Part shown: positions 34,012 to 47,189 of the stretch, one piece after another
Layout: every line of letters starts with the position of its first letter
How positions within the stretch are numbered: the first letter of the stretch is position 1
Assembly: GCA_022495995.1 (NCBI GenBank)
Contig: JAFEMH010000168.1
Coordinates: 682,001 to 746,000 of the forward strand
From: Adenophora triphylla var. japonica
Taxonomy: Eukaryota; Streptophyta; Magnoliopsida; Asterales; Campanulaceae
Length of the DNA: 64,000 nucleotides
Direction: 5' to 3'
Translations under genes and position numbers: made by a program
Notes under the pieces: model-generated
Told to the model about the DNA's origin: nothing
Seen by the model: only the letters and a program-made list of their open reading frames with translations
The model's database searches: none

Positions 34012-37000
34012 ATGGCAAACGAGAAAGACACCACTTCATCTAGTCAAGGGAATGTGACGCCTCCTTCGCAAGGTGATACTACATTCAACCATGTTGCTCC
34101 CGCTCCTACAACTCATCACCTCGGTCATGGTGAGAAACCCGCGAAATTCACTGGTGTGGATTTCAAGAGATGGCAACAGAAGATGCTCTTCTACTTGACC
34201 ACCTTAAGCTTGCACCGCTTCTTAAAGGAAGATCCTCCGACGGTAGAAAAAGGTGATCCGGACCCCCAAAGGCAAATGGCAAAGGAGGCTTGGGCTCACG
34301 GTAATTTTCTTTGTAAAAACTATATCTTGAATGGACTTGACGATGCACTATACAATGTGTATAGTACAGTCAAGTTAGCCAAGGCGTTGTGGGACACCTT
34401 GGAAAGGAAGTACAAGATCGAAGATGCCGGATCAAAGAAATTTGTCGTCGGTAAGTATCTTGACTTTATGATGGTCGATTCCAAATCGGTAACAACTCAA
34501 GTAGATGTATTCCAAATCATTCTACATGGACTTGATGCCAAGGGGATGATCATGAATGATCCATTTAAGGTGACTTCTATCATTGAAAAATTGCCTCCTT
34601 CATGGAAAGATTTCAAGAACTATCTCAAGCATAAACGCAAAGAGATGTCCTTGGAAGACATTGTTGTTCGTCTTCAAATTGAAGAGAACAATAGAATCAA
34701 TGAGGCCAAGGTTGCTAAGGGCAAGATGGAGGCTAAGGTCAATCTCGCCGAGGCTAGCACGAGTGGTACAAAGAGAAAGCATTCCGAAACTGCCGGGAAT
34801 GCTAAGAAAGGGAAGAAGAAGACCTCTAAGAAGTTCAAGGGGTCTTGCTATAATTGTGGCAAACCGGGCCACTTGTCAAGGGATTGTCGTCTCCCGAAGA
34901 AAGAGGCGAACAATGTTGACCACATGGACCTAGACTTTGCAGCGGTTGTTTTTGAAGCCAACGTTGCAAATTTGGAAGAGAACCCTAAAGCGTGGTGGAT
35001 AGATACCGGTGCTACCCGCCATATTTGTGGTAACAAGGAAAGTTTCTCCTCCTATACTCCCATCTCCGGAAGAAAGCTTTACATGGGAAATTCTTACCTC
35101 CGATGTTCAAGGCATTGGAAACGTGATTTTGAAGATGACTTCCGGAAAAGAAGTAACCTTGTTGGATGTGCTGCATGTTCCAGACATCCGTAAAAATTTG
35201 GTGTCCGACGCTTTGCTTAGTAAGGCCGGTTTTATACTAGTATTCGAATCCGACAAATTTGTACTAACCAAGAATGGTTTGTTTCTTGGAAAGGGTTACC
35301 TCGAGGAGGGCCTTTTTAAAATGAATGTAATGACTGTGATCCGCCAAGGTGCGATGAATAAAAGTTGTGTTCCTTATGTTTACTTGTCGAAAAGTTCTAA
35401 TTTATGGCATGATAGATTAGGACATGTAAACCTCGACACCATTAAGAAATTAGCGAGACAAGATTTAATCCAAATGACTAAATCCGACTCGACTAATAGG
35501 TGCGAAGTTTGTTTTGAGGCAAAAATGACAAAGTCGCCATTTAATGTCATACAAAGAGACACAACTCCTTTCGAGTTAATTCACACCGACATATGTGATT
35601 TAAAACTAGTGCAAACTCGAGGAGGTAAAAAGTACTTCATTACATTTATAGATGATTGCACTAAGTATTGCTATGTCTATCTCTTAAGAAGTAAGGATGA
35701 AGCCTTAGGGGCTTTTGAGACTTATAAGAAAGAAGTTGAGAATCAACTTAACTTGAAAATTAAGAAAATTAGAAGCGATAGAGGTGGAGAATATGAAGCA
35801 CCGTTTGAAGGATTATGTTGGGAATCCGGCATAATTCATCAAACAACGGCTCCATATACCCCTCAATCTAATGGAGTTGCTGAACGCAAAAACCGTACTC
35901 TCAAAGAGATGATGAACGCGCTTTTGATTAGTTCAGGCTTACCCGACAACTTGTGGGGGGAAGCAATACTCACTTCTAATTATGTTCTTAATAAAATACC
36001 CAAGAAAGGTATTGATAAAACGCCCTATGAATTATGGCATAATCGTAGGCCATGTTTTAAATACCTTAAAGTGTGTGGGTGTTTGGCCAAGGTTGAAGTA
36101 CCTAAGCCTAAACAAGTCAAGATTGGTCCAAAGACCATTGACTGTATTTTTATTGGATATGCCAATAATAGTAGTGCCTATCGGTTTATAGTGCACAAAT
36201 CGGACATTCCGGATATGCACGTAGGAACTACTATAGAATCAAGGAATGCGGTATTCTTTGAAAACATTTTTCCGGTTAAGGACAGGAAAGATGTAGGTTC
36301 TAATAAGAGAACACATGAGTCTACAACCGGTCCTTCTCAAATAGAAGATGAAGAACCGAGACGTAGCAAAAGGGCAAGAGTGGAAAAGACCTTTGGTCCT
36401 GATTTTCTATCTTACATGTTAGAAAACGAACCATCAACTGTTAAAGAAGCTTTATCCGGTCCGGATAGTTCGTTCTGGAAAGAGGCCATTAACAGTGAAA
36501 TAGAATCCATAATGCTCAACAATACTTGGGAATTAGTTGATCTCCCTCCAGGTTGCAAACCATTGGGTTGCAAATGGATCCTTAAAAGGAAGTATAAGGC
36601 GGATGGATCCGTCGATAAGTACAAAGCTAGGCTAGTTGCCAAAGGCTTTAGACAGAGAGAGGGATATGATTTCTTTGATACATACTCCCCTGTCACAAGG
36701 ATCACATCCATTCGTGTTCTCATAGCTATTGCAGCTGTGCATAATCTTGAGATACACCAAATGGATGTGAAGACTGCTTTCCTAAATGGAGAACTTGATG
36801 AAGAAATTTACACGGAACAATCCAAAGGGTTCGTAGTTCCTGGTAAAGAAAGAAAGGTGTGTAAACTTGTAAAGTCCTTGTATGGACTAAAACAAGCACC
36901 TAAACAATGGCATGAGAAGTTCGATAGAACCATGTTATCGAATGGATTCAAGATCAATGAATGTGACAAGTGTGTCTACATTAAAGGAACATCTGAATCA

Positions 37001-37780
37001 TTCGTTATCGTTTGTCTTTATGTAGACGACATGCTCATAATGGGAAGTAATCATGATTTGATCATGAATACCAAAGGCATGTTAAAGAAGAACTTTGACA
37101 TGAAAGACATGGGATTAGCTGATGTAATATTAGGGATAAAGATCTCTAGAACATCTGAAGGATTAGTTCTTTCACAATCCCATTACCTAGAGAATGTTCT
37201 TCGGAGATTCAATGTCTTTGATGACCCTCCGGCTAAAACACCTGTAGACTTGGCTCTACATTTAGTCAAGAACAAAGGGGAACCGGTTTCTCAACCGGAA
37301 TATGCAAGAATAATTGGCGGTCGATGTACTTAACGAATTGTACTCGTCCGGACATTGCATATTCAAGAAGCAAACTAAGTAGGTTCACAAGCAATCCTAG
37401 TACCGATCATTGGAAAGCACTAATGAGAGTACTAAGATATTTAAAGTATACATTAAACCATGGGATACTTTACAATAAATATCCAAAAGATTAGAAGGAT
37501 ACCGTGATGCCAATTGGATATCGGACACGAAAGACTCTAAATCCACAAGTGGATATGTATTCACAATAGGTGGAGGAGCAAAGTGTCATGGAAATCCTCC
37601 AAACAAACGTGTATAGCCGGTATCCACGATGGAATCTGAGTTTATAGCTTTGGATAAAGCCGGGGAAGAAGCGAGAATGGCTTAAGAACTTCCCGGAGGA
37701 TATTCCTTGTTGGAATAAACCCGTACTCGCCGTTATGATACATTGTGATAGTCAATCGCAATAGGAAGGGCACAGAGTAG

Positions 37781-37819
<39 letters not shown>

Positions 37820-37998
37820 CAATACCATTAGACAGCTTGATCAAGAATGGCGTTATCACTATTGATTATGTAAAGTCATGTGATAACTTAGCGGATCCGT
37901 TTACCAAAGGTATAAATCGAGATCAACCGTATAAACTATTATGGGGAATGGGTTTAAAACCCACAACAAAAGAACTTATAGCGGACACTCAACCTTGA
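34012..37998 (+). pseudogene. Copia gag-pol, copy 1, frameshifted
   Basis: The start ATG at 34012 gives MANEKDTTSSSQG. Gag runs to a CCHC knuckle (CYNCGKPGHLSRDC, near 34847-34888) and protease WWIDTGATRHIC near 34993. A 2-base loss near 35095 relative to copy 2 shifts the frame. The second frame to 37333 holds the GAG-pre-integrase motif LWHDRLGHVN, integrase (TPQSNGVAERKNRTL), RT (WILKRKYKADGS, CLYVDDMLIMGS) and the connection region. From 37334 RNase H is present only as broken frames ending near DPFTKGINRDQPYKL at about 37890. The gag frame is intact, but the polyprotein is not. Confidence 0.92.
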
Positions 37999-38539
37999 GA
38001 AATGGAGATCCCAGGCCCTTGGTTCAATGAGACAACCAAGTTATAAGTTCTAGTAGAGTTACTTGGAAACAACAACTCGGTTTATTAACCTGGAGATGTT
38101 GAATACTCATTCCCAGAACATCCAAGTACAAGCACATGCATCAGTGGTAAGGATAAGTTGAGAAAACTTTTAATGATTTCTATACCTACGGGTGGAGTAG
38201 TGCATGATACTCCTTATAGAATGAATCACCTATATAAGTGAGAGGTAATAAGGCCGCCTCTAAATGAACGCTTATGAATGAGATACGGTCCAGGGCCAAA
38301 ATGGACAAAAACGTGAGAACAACAATTGTTAGAGCTATTATTATGTGAGTATTATTGTCTTGATATACATCCGACAGACACTGGTTCAAAGCGACTCGCT
38401 ACCAAATGGCTAGTATATCCGATAATATTTCACTAGGGAAGATTCAAGGCCACAAGCTATCTATTCCGATGTAATAATAGTTCGCCTGAACTTTGGACGA
38501 AATTGCATTCATGCATTAATTGTCATTCATGTGGGGGAT
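37999..38539. other. Copia 3' untranslated region
   Basis: Non-coding DNA between the pol remnant and LTR2, ending in the GTGGGGGAT polypurine tract. Confidence 0.7.
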
Positions 38540-39409
38540 TGTTGGAAATGGGTAACGGAAAGTTAAGTTTGACTTAACGTTGACCTAGATTTTTAACGGA
38601 AGTTCGTTATGTGTTAACGGAACTAGTTACAAAATGTATTCTACATTTGTTGTAGATTATTAAACTCATTTAATGTCTCAAAATCATTTAGGGTGAATGA
38701 GAATTAATGACAATGGTCTTTTGTAACTTAACGAGAGTTAATTAAAGGGTGTTTAGTTTTGTTTGATGTGCTCGGCCGAGCAGAGTCCTTGACTCGGCCG
38801 AGCAGAGCACAGAAATAGGCCAATAGTCTCTGGACTAGCTTGCTCGGGCGAGGCACAAGTATGCTCGGCCGAGCAGTTTGATCAACACGGCCGTGCGAGT
38901 CTATTGACTCGGCCGTGCAGCCTGGTGCTCGGCCGTGCGAGTTCCTTGACTTGGCCGAGCAGATCCTGAACAGGCACTATTTCAAACAGAAAGTTGTGTC
39001 TCTTCGTGGGAAAAGACACAAACCCCTTGACTCTCTATTTATACCTTTCCCTCCGAATTTCAATACACATATACTGTACTTCTACCCTTCCTACCCTCTA
39101 GTAAGATAGATTATCATACCCAAATCATTGCATATTGTTGCATTCAATCCGTTCAAGTCCAAAGTTTCAAAACATTGTGTTGTTCGTAGATTAGTTATAT
39201 TGGAGTGCTCCTTATAACTAATAAAAAGTCGTTTTATCTTACGAGAGTTTTGTCATTCAACCGTAAGCACCTGTGCGGGACAAATAACTCTTACGGAGAT
39301 TGTATCAAATACAAGACTCGACTTGATTTCTTTTATTCTTTCAATCTCCGTTACTTTTATCGTCAGTTTTTCTGTTAAGTCTTAAAGAAGCCATACACAA
39401 GTTCCAACA
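38540..39409 (+). repeat. Copia LTR2 (shared, central)
   Basis: 870 bp and almost identical to LTR1. It serves as 3' LTR of the first internal region and 5' LTR of the second. Confidence 0.93.
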
Positions 39410-39447
39410 TTCGTAAGAGTTATTTGCGCTTCTTCAAGATCATCAAG

Positions 39448-41067
39448 ATGGCAAACGAGAAAGACACCACTTCATCTAGTCAAGGGAATGTGACGCCTCC
39501 TTCGCAAGGTGATACTACATTCAACCATGTTGCTCCCGCTCCTACAACTCATCACCTCGGTCATGGTGAGAAACCCGCGAAATTCATTGGTGTGGATTTC
39601 AAGAGATGGCAACAGAAGATGCTCTTCTACTTGACCACCTTAAGCTTGCACCGCTTCTTAAAGGAAGATCCTCCGACGGTAGAAAAAGGTGATCCGGACC
39701 CCCAAAGGCAAATGGCAAAGGAGGCTTGGGCTCACGGTAATTTTCTTTGTAAAAACTATATCTTGAATGGACTTGACGATGCACTATACAATGTGTATAG
39801 TACAGTCGAGTTAGCCAAGGCGTTGTGGGACACCTTGGAAAGGAAGTACAAGATCGAAGATGCCGGGTCAAAGAAATTTGTCGTCGGTAAGTATCTTGAC
39901 TTTATGATGGTCGATTCCAAATCGGTAACAACTCAAGTAGATGTATTCCAAATCATTCTACATGGGCTTGATGCCGAGGGGATGATCATGAATGATCCAT
40001 TTAAGGTGGCTTCTATCATTGAAAAATTGCCTCCTTCATGGAAAGATTTCAAGAACTATCTCAAGCATAAACGCAAAGAGATGTCCTTGGAAGACATTGT
40101 TGTTCGTCTTCAAATTGAAGAGAACAATAGAATCAATGAGGCCAAGGTTGCTAAGGGCAAGATGGAGGCTAAGGTCAATCTCGCCGAGGCTAGCACGAGT
40201 GGTACAAAGAGAAAGCATTCCGAAACTGCCGGGAATGCTAAGAAAGGGAAGAAGAAGACCTCTAAGAAGTTCAAGGGGTCTTGCTATAATTGTGGCAAAC
40301 CGGGCCACTTGTCAAGGGATTGTCGTCTCCCGAAGAAAGAGGCGAACGATGTTGACCACATGGACCTAGACTTTGCAGCGGTTGTTTTTGAAGCCAACGT
40401 TGCAAATTTGGAAGAGAACCCTAAAGCGTGGTGGATAGATACCGGTGCTACCCGCCATATTTGTGGTAACAAGGAAAGTTTCTCCTCCTATACTCCCATC
40501 TCCGGAAGAAAGCTTTACATGGGAAATTCTGCGACCTCCGATGTTCAAGGCATTGGAAACGTGATTTTGAAGATGACTTCCGGAAAAGAAGTAACCTTGT
40601 TGGATGTGCTGCATGTTCCAGACATCCGTAAAAATTTGGTGTCCGGCGCTTTGCTTAGTAAGGCCGGTTTTAGACTAGTATTTGAATCCGACAAATTTGT
40701 ACTAACCAAGAATGGTTTGTTTCTTGGAAAGGGTTACCTCGAGGAGGGCCTTTTTAAAATGAATGTAATGACTGTGATCCGCCAAGGTGCGATGAATAAA
40801 AGTTGTGTTCCTTATGTTTACTTGTCGAAAAGTTCTAATTTATGGCATGATAGATTAGGACATGTAAACCTCGACACCATTAAGAAATTAGCGAGACAAG
40901 ATTTAATCCAAATGACTAAATCCGACTCGACTAATAGGTGCGAAGTTTGTGTTGAGGCAAAAATGACAAAGTCGCCATTTAATGCCATACAAAGAGACAC
41001 AACTCCTTTCGAGTTAATTCACACCGACATATGTGATTTAAAACTAGTGCAAACTCGAAATATGTGA
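39448..41067 (+). pseudogene. Copia gag-protease-integrase, copy 2, truncated
   Basis: An uninterrupted frame from MANEKDTTSSSQG through the CCHC knuckle, protease and GAG-pre-integrase to HTDICDLKLVQTR, where it runs into the deletion junction and stops. Copy 2 keeps the protease frame that copy 1 has lost, so it shows the ancestral reading. RT and RNase H are deleted. Confidence 0.92.
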
Positions 41068-41420
41068 TTTCAATACACATATACTGTACTTCTACCCTTC
41101 CTACCCTCTAGTAAGATAGATTATTATATCCAAATCATTGCATATTGTTGCATTCAATCCGTTCAAGTCCAAAGTTTCAAAACATTGTGTTGTTCGTAGA
41201 TTAGTTATATTGGAGTGCTCCTTATAACTAATAAAAAAGTCATTTTATCTTACGAGAGTTTTGTCATTCAACCGTAAGCACCTGTGCGGGACAAATAACT
41301 CTTACGGAGATTGTATCAAATACAAGACTCGACTTGATTTCTTTTATTCTTTCAATCTCCGTTACTTTTATTGTCAGTTTTTCTGTTAAGTCTTAAAGAA
41401 GCCATACACAAGTTCCAACA
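41068..41420 (+). repeat. Copia LTR3, 5'-truncated
   Basis: Starts within the LTR at TTTCAATACACATATAC and runs to the normal CCAACA end. All of U3 and the TATA box are missing. Confidence 0.9.
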
Positions 41421-41425
41421 GTGTG

Positions 41426-42182
41426 TTGGTCACTCTTTAATTGTAGACCTTTTAATCAAAACTCTTGAAAATTCATTTCTGGTCCACACTCATAAAAGAG
41501 AGTCAATTACTTTTCCTTTTATTTTGTCCTAAACTCTTCTTTCTATATACTCACTCAAATTTCTACTTATGAAAGAATATAAAATAAATTTTTAAATCCT
41601 TATAAAAAAATTACTATTATCACTGAAACTATTTTCTTGTTTATTTAGAGAGGAGACTTTTAGGTACAATAAAGGAAAACACCAGATATGATGAAACAGA
41701 ATGAGCATAAAATTGCACTAAAACAAATTCACTTTTTAGAAACATCAACTGTTGGGACAGACAAAAAAAAAAAAAGCGATATTTATTATGGGACGGAGGG
41801 GTCGTGTAAATAATAACGTGTTACTCCACTTCGTTAAATAATTAAACTTTGACACTTTTCTTCATCTACATTAATCTCTAATGAAACATATTAAGTGTCA
41901 CGTTAATTGAAAAAATTTCGTACTCAAATTTTTCTTTTAAAAGTTTAAAGTCACAAAAAACACACCTCATGTTCATCAAGATTACCTAAATACTCACTAT
42001 AATAGATCTCACACATGCCTTCACTCTAACCGTAATACTAAAGAGTTACGGAAATCTTTCCCCACAGGCCACAGACCACTATATATTCAATTGCATACAT
42101 ACCTTCAACTTTGCTTTAGTACCCCTAGCATCCGTATATAAGACAAGTCTAAATCCCTCCTGAATATCAGAGAGGGTGGAAG
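41426..42182. other. Gene-free upstream region of ABCB gene C
   Basis: AT-rich. It contains a decayed Stowaway right end (TTATGGGACGGAGGG near 41787-41801) without a clear partner, and the promoter of gene C at its right end. Confidence 0.5.
42080..42085 (+). promoter_or_regulatory. Candidate TATA box of ABCB gene C
   Basis: TATATA about 100 bases before the ATG at 42183. Positional prediction. Confidence 0.4.
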
Positions 42183-45100
42183 ATGGGTAGTGATCTGAAG
42201 AGCAAGGTCACCCGGAAGACGAAGAAGGGTAATGGGTCGATTCGATCCATTTTCATGCAGGCTGATGGTGTTGACTATATACTGATGACTTTCGGATTTC
42301 TGGGTGCTGTTATTGATGGCGTTGCAATGCCACTGATGCTGATCATCTCGAGTAAGCTCATGAACAATATTGGAAGAGCGGGGTCTTTAACAGGCTCTTC
42401 AAACGTGGCTAACTTTAGTCATAACATCAACAAGGTATGGTGTTATGGACATGATGTACAATTTTATTAACCTAAGGAAATTGTTATTTTACCCCACTTA
42501 TATGCTTATTGTTGATTTTGTTTTATTTTTATCACAGAATGTAGTGGCAGTGTGTTACGTGGCTTGTGTGACATGGGTTGCTTGTTTCTTTGGTGGGTTT
42601 CATTTCCATTTTTGCGTTTTCTTTTCTTTTTGTTCCTTTTCCTATATGTGTTGTGGAGATGTTCTAAGAAAAAACTGGATGCAGAGGGGTACTGTTTCAG
42701 AAGAACTGCAGAGAGACAAGCATCAAGATTGAGGGTAAGATATTTGAAAGCAGTATTAAGACAAGAAGTGAGCTACTTTGATTTGCACGTGACAAGCACA
42801 GCGGAGGTCATAACCAGTGTTTCTAACGATAGTATTACAATACAAGAAGTCATCAGCGAAAAGGTGTGTAAATTTTCTTCGGTCAAGTCACAGGAAGATT
42901 TTTTTTTATTGAGATCTTGATAATCTAATTATGTTTAAGAATTCAAACTTTATAACAATCTTCTTTCATCATTTTATTTTGAAAAATTGTAGGTGCCTGT
43001 GTTTTTGGTAAATGTGTCAACATTTATGGGGGCATATGCAGTAGGATTTGCGATGCTATGGAGACTAGCGATTGTGGGATTTCCGTTTGTGGTATTATTA
43101 GTTATCCCCGGTTTGATGTACGGAAGGGCTCTAATGAGCATAGCCAGAAAGATCAGAGTGGAGCACAATAAGGCGAATGCAATAGTGGAACAATCGATTT
43201 CTGCAGTCAGAACAGTTTATTCATTTGTAGGGGAGAATAAAACGATGAAGGCATATTCAGCGGCTCTTGAAGGGAGTGTGAGATTGGGGTTAAAGCAAGG
43301 TTTGGCAAAAGGTTTGGCCATGGGATGCAACGGGATTGTTTTTGCAATTTGGTCTTTCATGGCTTATTATGGTAGCAGAATGGTGATGTATCATGGAGCT
43401 CAGGGAGGCACTGTGTTTGCAGTCGGTGTGACCAACGCCATTGGTGGACTGTAATTTTCTGAATCTTTATATCTCTTTGCATTCATGATTTTCATTATTT
43501 CACAATTTTTTTCTAAGAAAAGTGGGAAAAGAATGGTTTTGTTCTTGGCTTAACAAAATTTTTGTGTCCATTTTCATCAGAGCACTAGGTGCTGCATTAT
43601 CAAACTTGAAGTATCTAACAGAAGCAATGGCAGCCAACGAACGCATAATGGAAGTCATAAGAAGAGTTCCCAAAATTGATTCAGACAACATGGATGGCAA
43701 AATTCTTGAAAACACCTCTGGGGAAGTTGAATTCAAACACATTGAGTTTGCCTACCCTTCAAGACCCGATACCATAATCTTTAAAGATTTCAACCTGCAA
43801 GTGCCTGCTGGGAAGACAGTGGCACTAGTAGGGGAAAGTGGGTCCGGGAAATCAACGGTGATAGCGTTGTTGCAGAGGTTCTATGACCCACTGGGTGGGG
43901 AAATTCTGGTTGATGGGTGCAGAATTGATAAGCTTCAGCTCAAGTGGTTAAGGTCACAAATGGGGCTAGTAAGTCAAGAGCCGGCTTTATTTGCGACGTC
44001 AATTAAAGAGAACATACTTTTCGGCAAAGAAGACGCTGATATGGATCAAATTATTGCGGCTTCAAAAGCTTCGAACGCTCACAATTTCATTTGTCAGTTG
44101 CCTCAGGGCTATGACACTCAGGCATGTTCTTCTTTTCTTCTTTTACTACTAAGTTTCAAAGAATAAATATTTGATGCAGATTTTCTTTTTCATAGGTGGG
44201 CGAAAGAGGTGTTCAAATGTCAGGGGGACAAAAACAAAGAATAGCAATTGCTCGTGCCATAATAAAGTCGCCTCATATCCTCCTACTCGACGAGGCAACT
44301 AGTGCACTTGACTCTGGGTCTGAAAGAGTCGTCCAGAGCGCACTTGACCAAGCTGCGGTTGGGCGCACCACTATAATCATCGCCCACCGCCTCTCCACCA
44401 TCCGTAACGCCGACCTCATTGCAGTCCTCCAAAACGGCCAGGTTATGGAGACCGGATCACATGACAACCTTATCCAAAATAAAAACGGCCTCTACACATC
44501 TCTTGTTCGACTCCAACAAACTGAGAATTTTAAGGAATCATCCACTCTCCCGAAATCTTCTTCATCTATTATAGACCAAAATTGTATCCACAGCACAAGC
44601 AGCCGCAGATTTTCTATCATGAGCAAGTCCAACTCTGTTAACTCATCCACACCATGCAGTCCGGGAGGTGTAGAAAAGTCTTTAAAAGGTGAAGTTCTTT
44701 TGGTGCCATCATTTAAGAGATTATTTGCTATGAGCCTTCCTGAATGGAGGAATTCTGCATTGGGGATATTGGGTGCAGTTCTAGCAGGGGCAGTTCAGCC
44801 ATTTCACTCCTTCGCAATGGGGTCGATGATATCCGTCTATTTCTTACCCAATCATGATGAGATCAAGTACAAGACGAGAATTTACGCTTTGTGCTTTCTT
44901 GGCTTGGCAGTCTTCTCCCTAATCATCAATGTACTGCAGCATTATAACTTTGCCGCCATGGGAGAATCTTTAACAAGGAGAATTAGGGAGAAATTGGTGT
45001 CTAAAATTCTGACTTTCGAGATTGGGTGGTTTGATCAGGATGAAAATTCTAGTGGTGCCATTTGCTCCAGACTCGCAAAAGACGCCAATGTGGTACGTTT

Positions 45101-46572
45101 GTCAAAAAAAAAAAAAAAAACAAATATTCCTGAAAAAAATAATCCAAAAACCCGAAGATTCCTGAAATTTTATGGTATTTTTGCAGGTGAGATCATTTGT
45201 AGGGGATCGAACTGCATTTCTAATACAAACATTCTCTGCAGTTATAATTGCTTGTACCATGGGCCTGGTGATTGCATGGAGACTTGCGGTGGTCATCATA
45301 GCCGTTCAGCCCATTATCTCCGTCTGCTTCTATTTCAAGCGTTCTTTACTGAAGAACATGTCCCAAAAGGCAAGAAAAGCTCAAGATGAAAGCAGCAAAC
45401 TTGCAGCTGAAGCTGTAGCAAATCTCCGTACTGTCACTGCCTTCTCCTCACAAGCCCGAATTCTTAAACTGCTTGAGAAAGCCCAGGAAGGCCCAATGAA
45501 GGAAAGCGTCCGACAATCATGGCTAGCTGGTTTTGGACTTGGTTTATCGCAAAGCCTTATATCTCTCACTTGGGGTTTAGATTATTGGTACGGAGGAATA
45601 CTTGTTTCAAAAGGGTATATAAAACCCAAGGCTCTTTTCCAAACCTTTCAAGTTTTACTAGCAACCGGACGGGTCATTGCTGATGCTGGGACTTTAATCA
45701 CTGATCTTTCTAAAAGCTCAGATGCAGTTGAGTCAATCTTTACTGTTTTGGATCGATATACAAGAATTGAGCCCGAAGATCCACATGGGGACAAACCTGA
45801 GAAGATAATTGGAGAAGTTGACATACATGATGTTGACTTTGCTTACCCTGCTAGGCCAGATGTGATGATCTTCCAAGGCTTTTCAATCAAGATTGAAGCA
45901 GGAAAGTCAACAGCTTTGGTTGGACATAGTGGGTCCGGAAAGTCAACCATTATTGGATTAATCGAGAGATTTTATGATCCAACGAAAGGCGTAGTGAAAG
46001 TCGACGGTAAAGATATAAGATCCTACCACCTTAGGTCTCTGAGGAAATACATTGCACTTGTTAGTCAAGAGCCAACATTATTTGGAGGCACAATCCGTGA
46101 AAACATAATATACGGAGCTTCTGAAGACACCAACGAAGCAGAGATCATCGAAGCAGCCAAGGCAGCCAACGCTCACGATTTCATCACGGGACTCAAGGAC
46201 GGGTACGAGACGTGGTGTGGAGATAGAGGATTACAGCTCTCTGGAGGACAGAAACAACGTATTGCAATAGCCCGTGCTATATTGAAAAATCCAGCAATCT
46301 TGTTGCTTGATGAGGCCACGAGTGCACTTGACAGTCAATCGGAGAAAGTGGTACAAGATGCATTGGAAAGCGTGATGATCGGACGGACAAGCATTGTTGT
46401 TGCACACAGGCTGAGTACTATACAGAAGTGTGATATGATTGTAGTGTTGGACAAAGGGAAGGTGGTAGAAAAAGGGAGCCATTCTGCATTGCTTGCTAAA
46501 GGCACAGAAGGGGTTTATTATTCACTTGTTAATCTGCAGAGAACTCCAAACTCTCATTCTGCAATTGAGTAG
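42183..46572 (+). CDS. ABCB15-like: ABCB gene C: full-size ABCB15-like (MDR/PGP) transporter, intact and compact
   Basis: Seven exons: 42183-42434, 42538-42592, 42685-42863, 42993-43450, 43581-44121, 44196-45092 and 45187-46572. Phases match throughout, giving 1255 codons plus TAG. Exon phases and most lengths equal those of gene A. NBD1: Walker [10 protein letters not shown] near 399-407, signature MSGGQKQR, Walker [15 protein letters not shown]2: Walker [10 protein letters not shown] near 1040-1048, [19 protein letters not shown]. Six membrane spans are expected before each NBD. Known for the family: ATP-driven export at the plasma membrane. The substrate cannot be read from the sequence. 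Intron 5 starts GC, not GT (44122-44123). No transposon lies in its introns, unlike genes A and B, so its structure is the best guide to the ancestral gene. The linker between NBD1 and TMD2 is Ser-rich and differs most from gene A. Confidence 0.95.
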
Positions 46573-46855
46573 TCAGTATTTGCAAGGCAGTTTATTATAT
46601 TAGGCTATTGGCATAAAGAATTATAATTTTATATTTTTTTTTAAATGTTTAGACTAATTTTCTTGTTTTTGTGTGTAGCAGTATGCCGTATACTACAATT
46701 ATAATTCATCCAACCATCCAATATTTCTAGTCATTAATTATAGACAAAAATTATTTAAAATTACATTACAAATTGTTGTAATTATATTAAGATACAAGGT
46801 TAAAAAACCTTACACATGAACCATGAGTTAGATAAATTATTTAATCAATGAATAC

Positions 46856-46857
<2 letters not shown>
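46573..46857. other. 3' flank of gene C
   Basis: AT-rich 3' UTR and spacer. Nothing else was recognised. Confidence 0.5.

Positions 46858-46907
<50 letters not shown>
46858..46907. repeat. TA microsatellite
   Basis: About 25 AT/TA dinucleotides. The run resumes after the MITE (47190-47200), so the MITE inserted into it. Confidence 0.9.
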
Positions 46908-46908
<1 letters not shown>

Positions 46909-47189
46909 TCCCTCCGTCCCACTATACTTGACACCCAAGGGGTGGGTTCAAAAACCAAGGAAAAAGAATAAAATAAAAAAAATGTGTGGTGGAAAATGAA
47001 GAGAGAGAATAAGTGGAGTAAATAGTAGTGTTGGTTGAATAAATGTGTGGTAGAAAATGAAGAGAGAGAATGAGTGGTGGGGTAGAGTGAATATAAAAAT
47101 ATAAAAACTTGGTTATTTTTGGAAGGTGTCAAGTATAGTGGGACGGCCCAAAATGGAAAGAAGTGTCAAGTATAGTGGGACGGAGGGAG
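46908..47189. mobile_element. Stowaway MITE inserted in a TA microsatellite
   Basis: CTCCCTCCGTCCCACTATAC and TATAGTGGGACGGAGGGAG ends with TA on both sides. The interior is nearly the same as the nested MITE at 23274-23556, so this family was active recently. Confidence 0.9.

Larger units (their letters stand above)
33103..41420 (+). mobile_element. Ty1/copia tandem: three LTRs, two internal regions, one TSD
   Basis: Order: LTR1 33103-33973, internal region to 38539, LTR2 38540-39409, second internal region to about 41058, then the 3' part of LTR3 to 41420. One target duplication GTGTG (33098-33102 and 41421-41425) brackets the whole unit, so it behaves as a single insertion. That insertion was either enlarged by LTR-LTR recombination or inserted as a tandem. 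LTR1 and LTR2 differ at about four positions by eye, so the event is young. A purine tract GTGGGGGAT precedes LTR2. No TGGTATCAGAGC site follows the LTRs. Copy 1 has frameshifts in protease and RNase H. Copy 2 is cut off within integrase. Confidence 0.93.
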
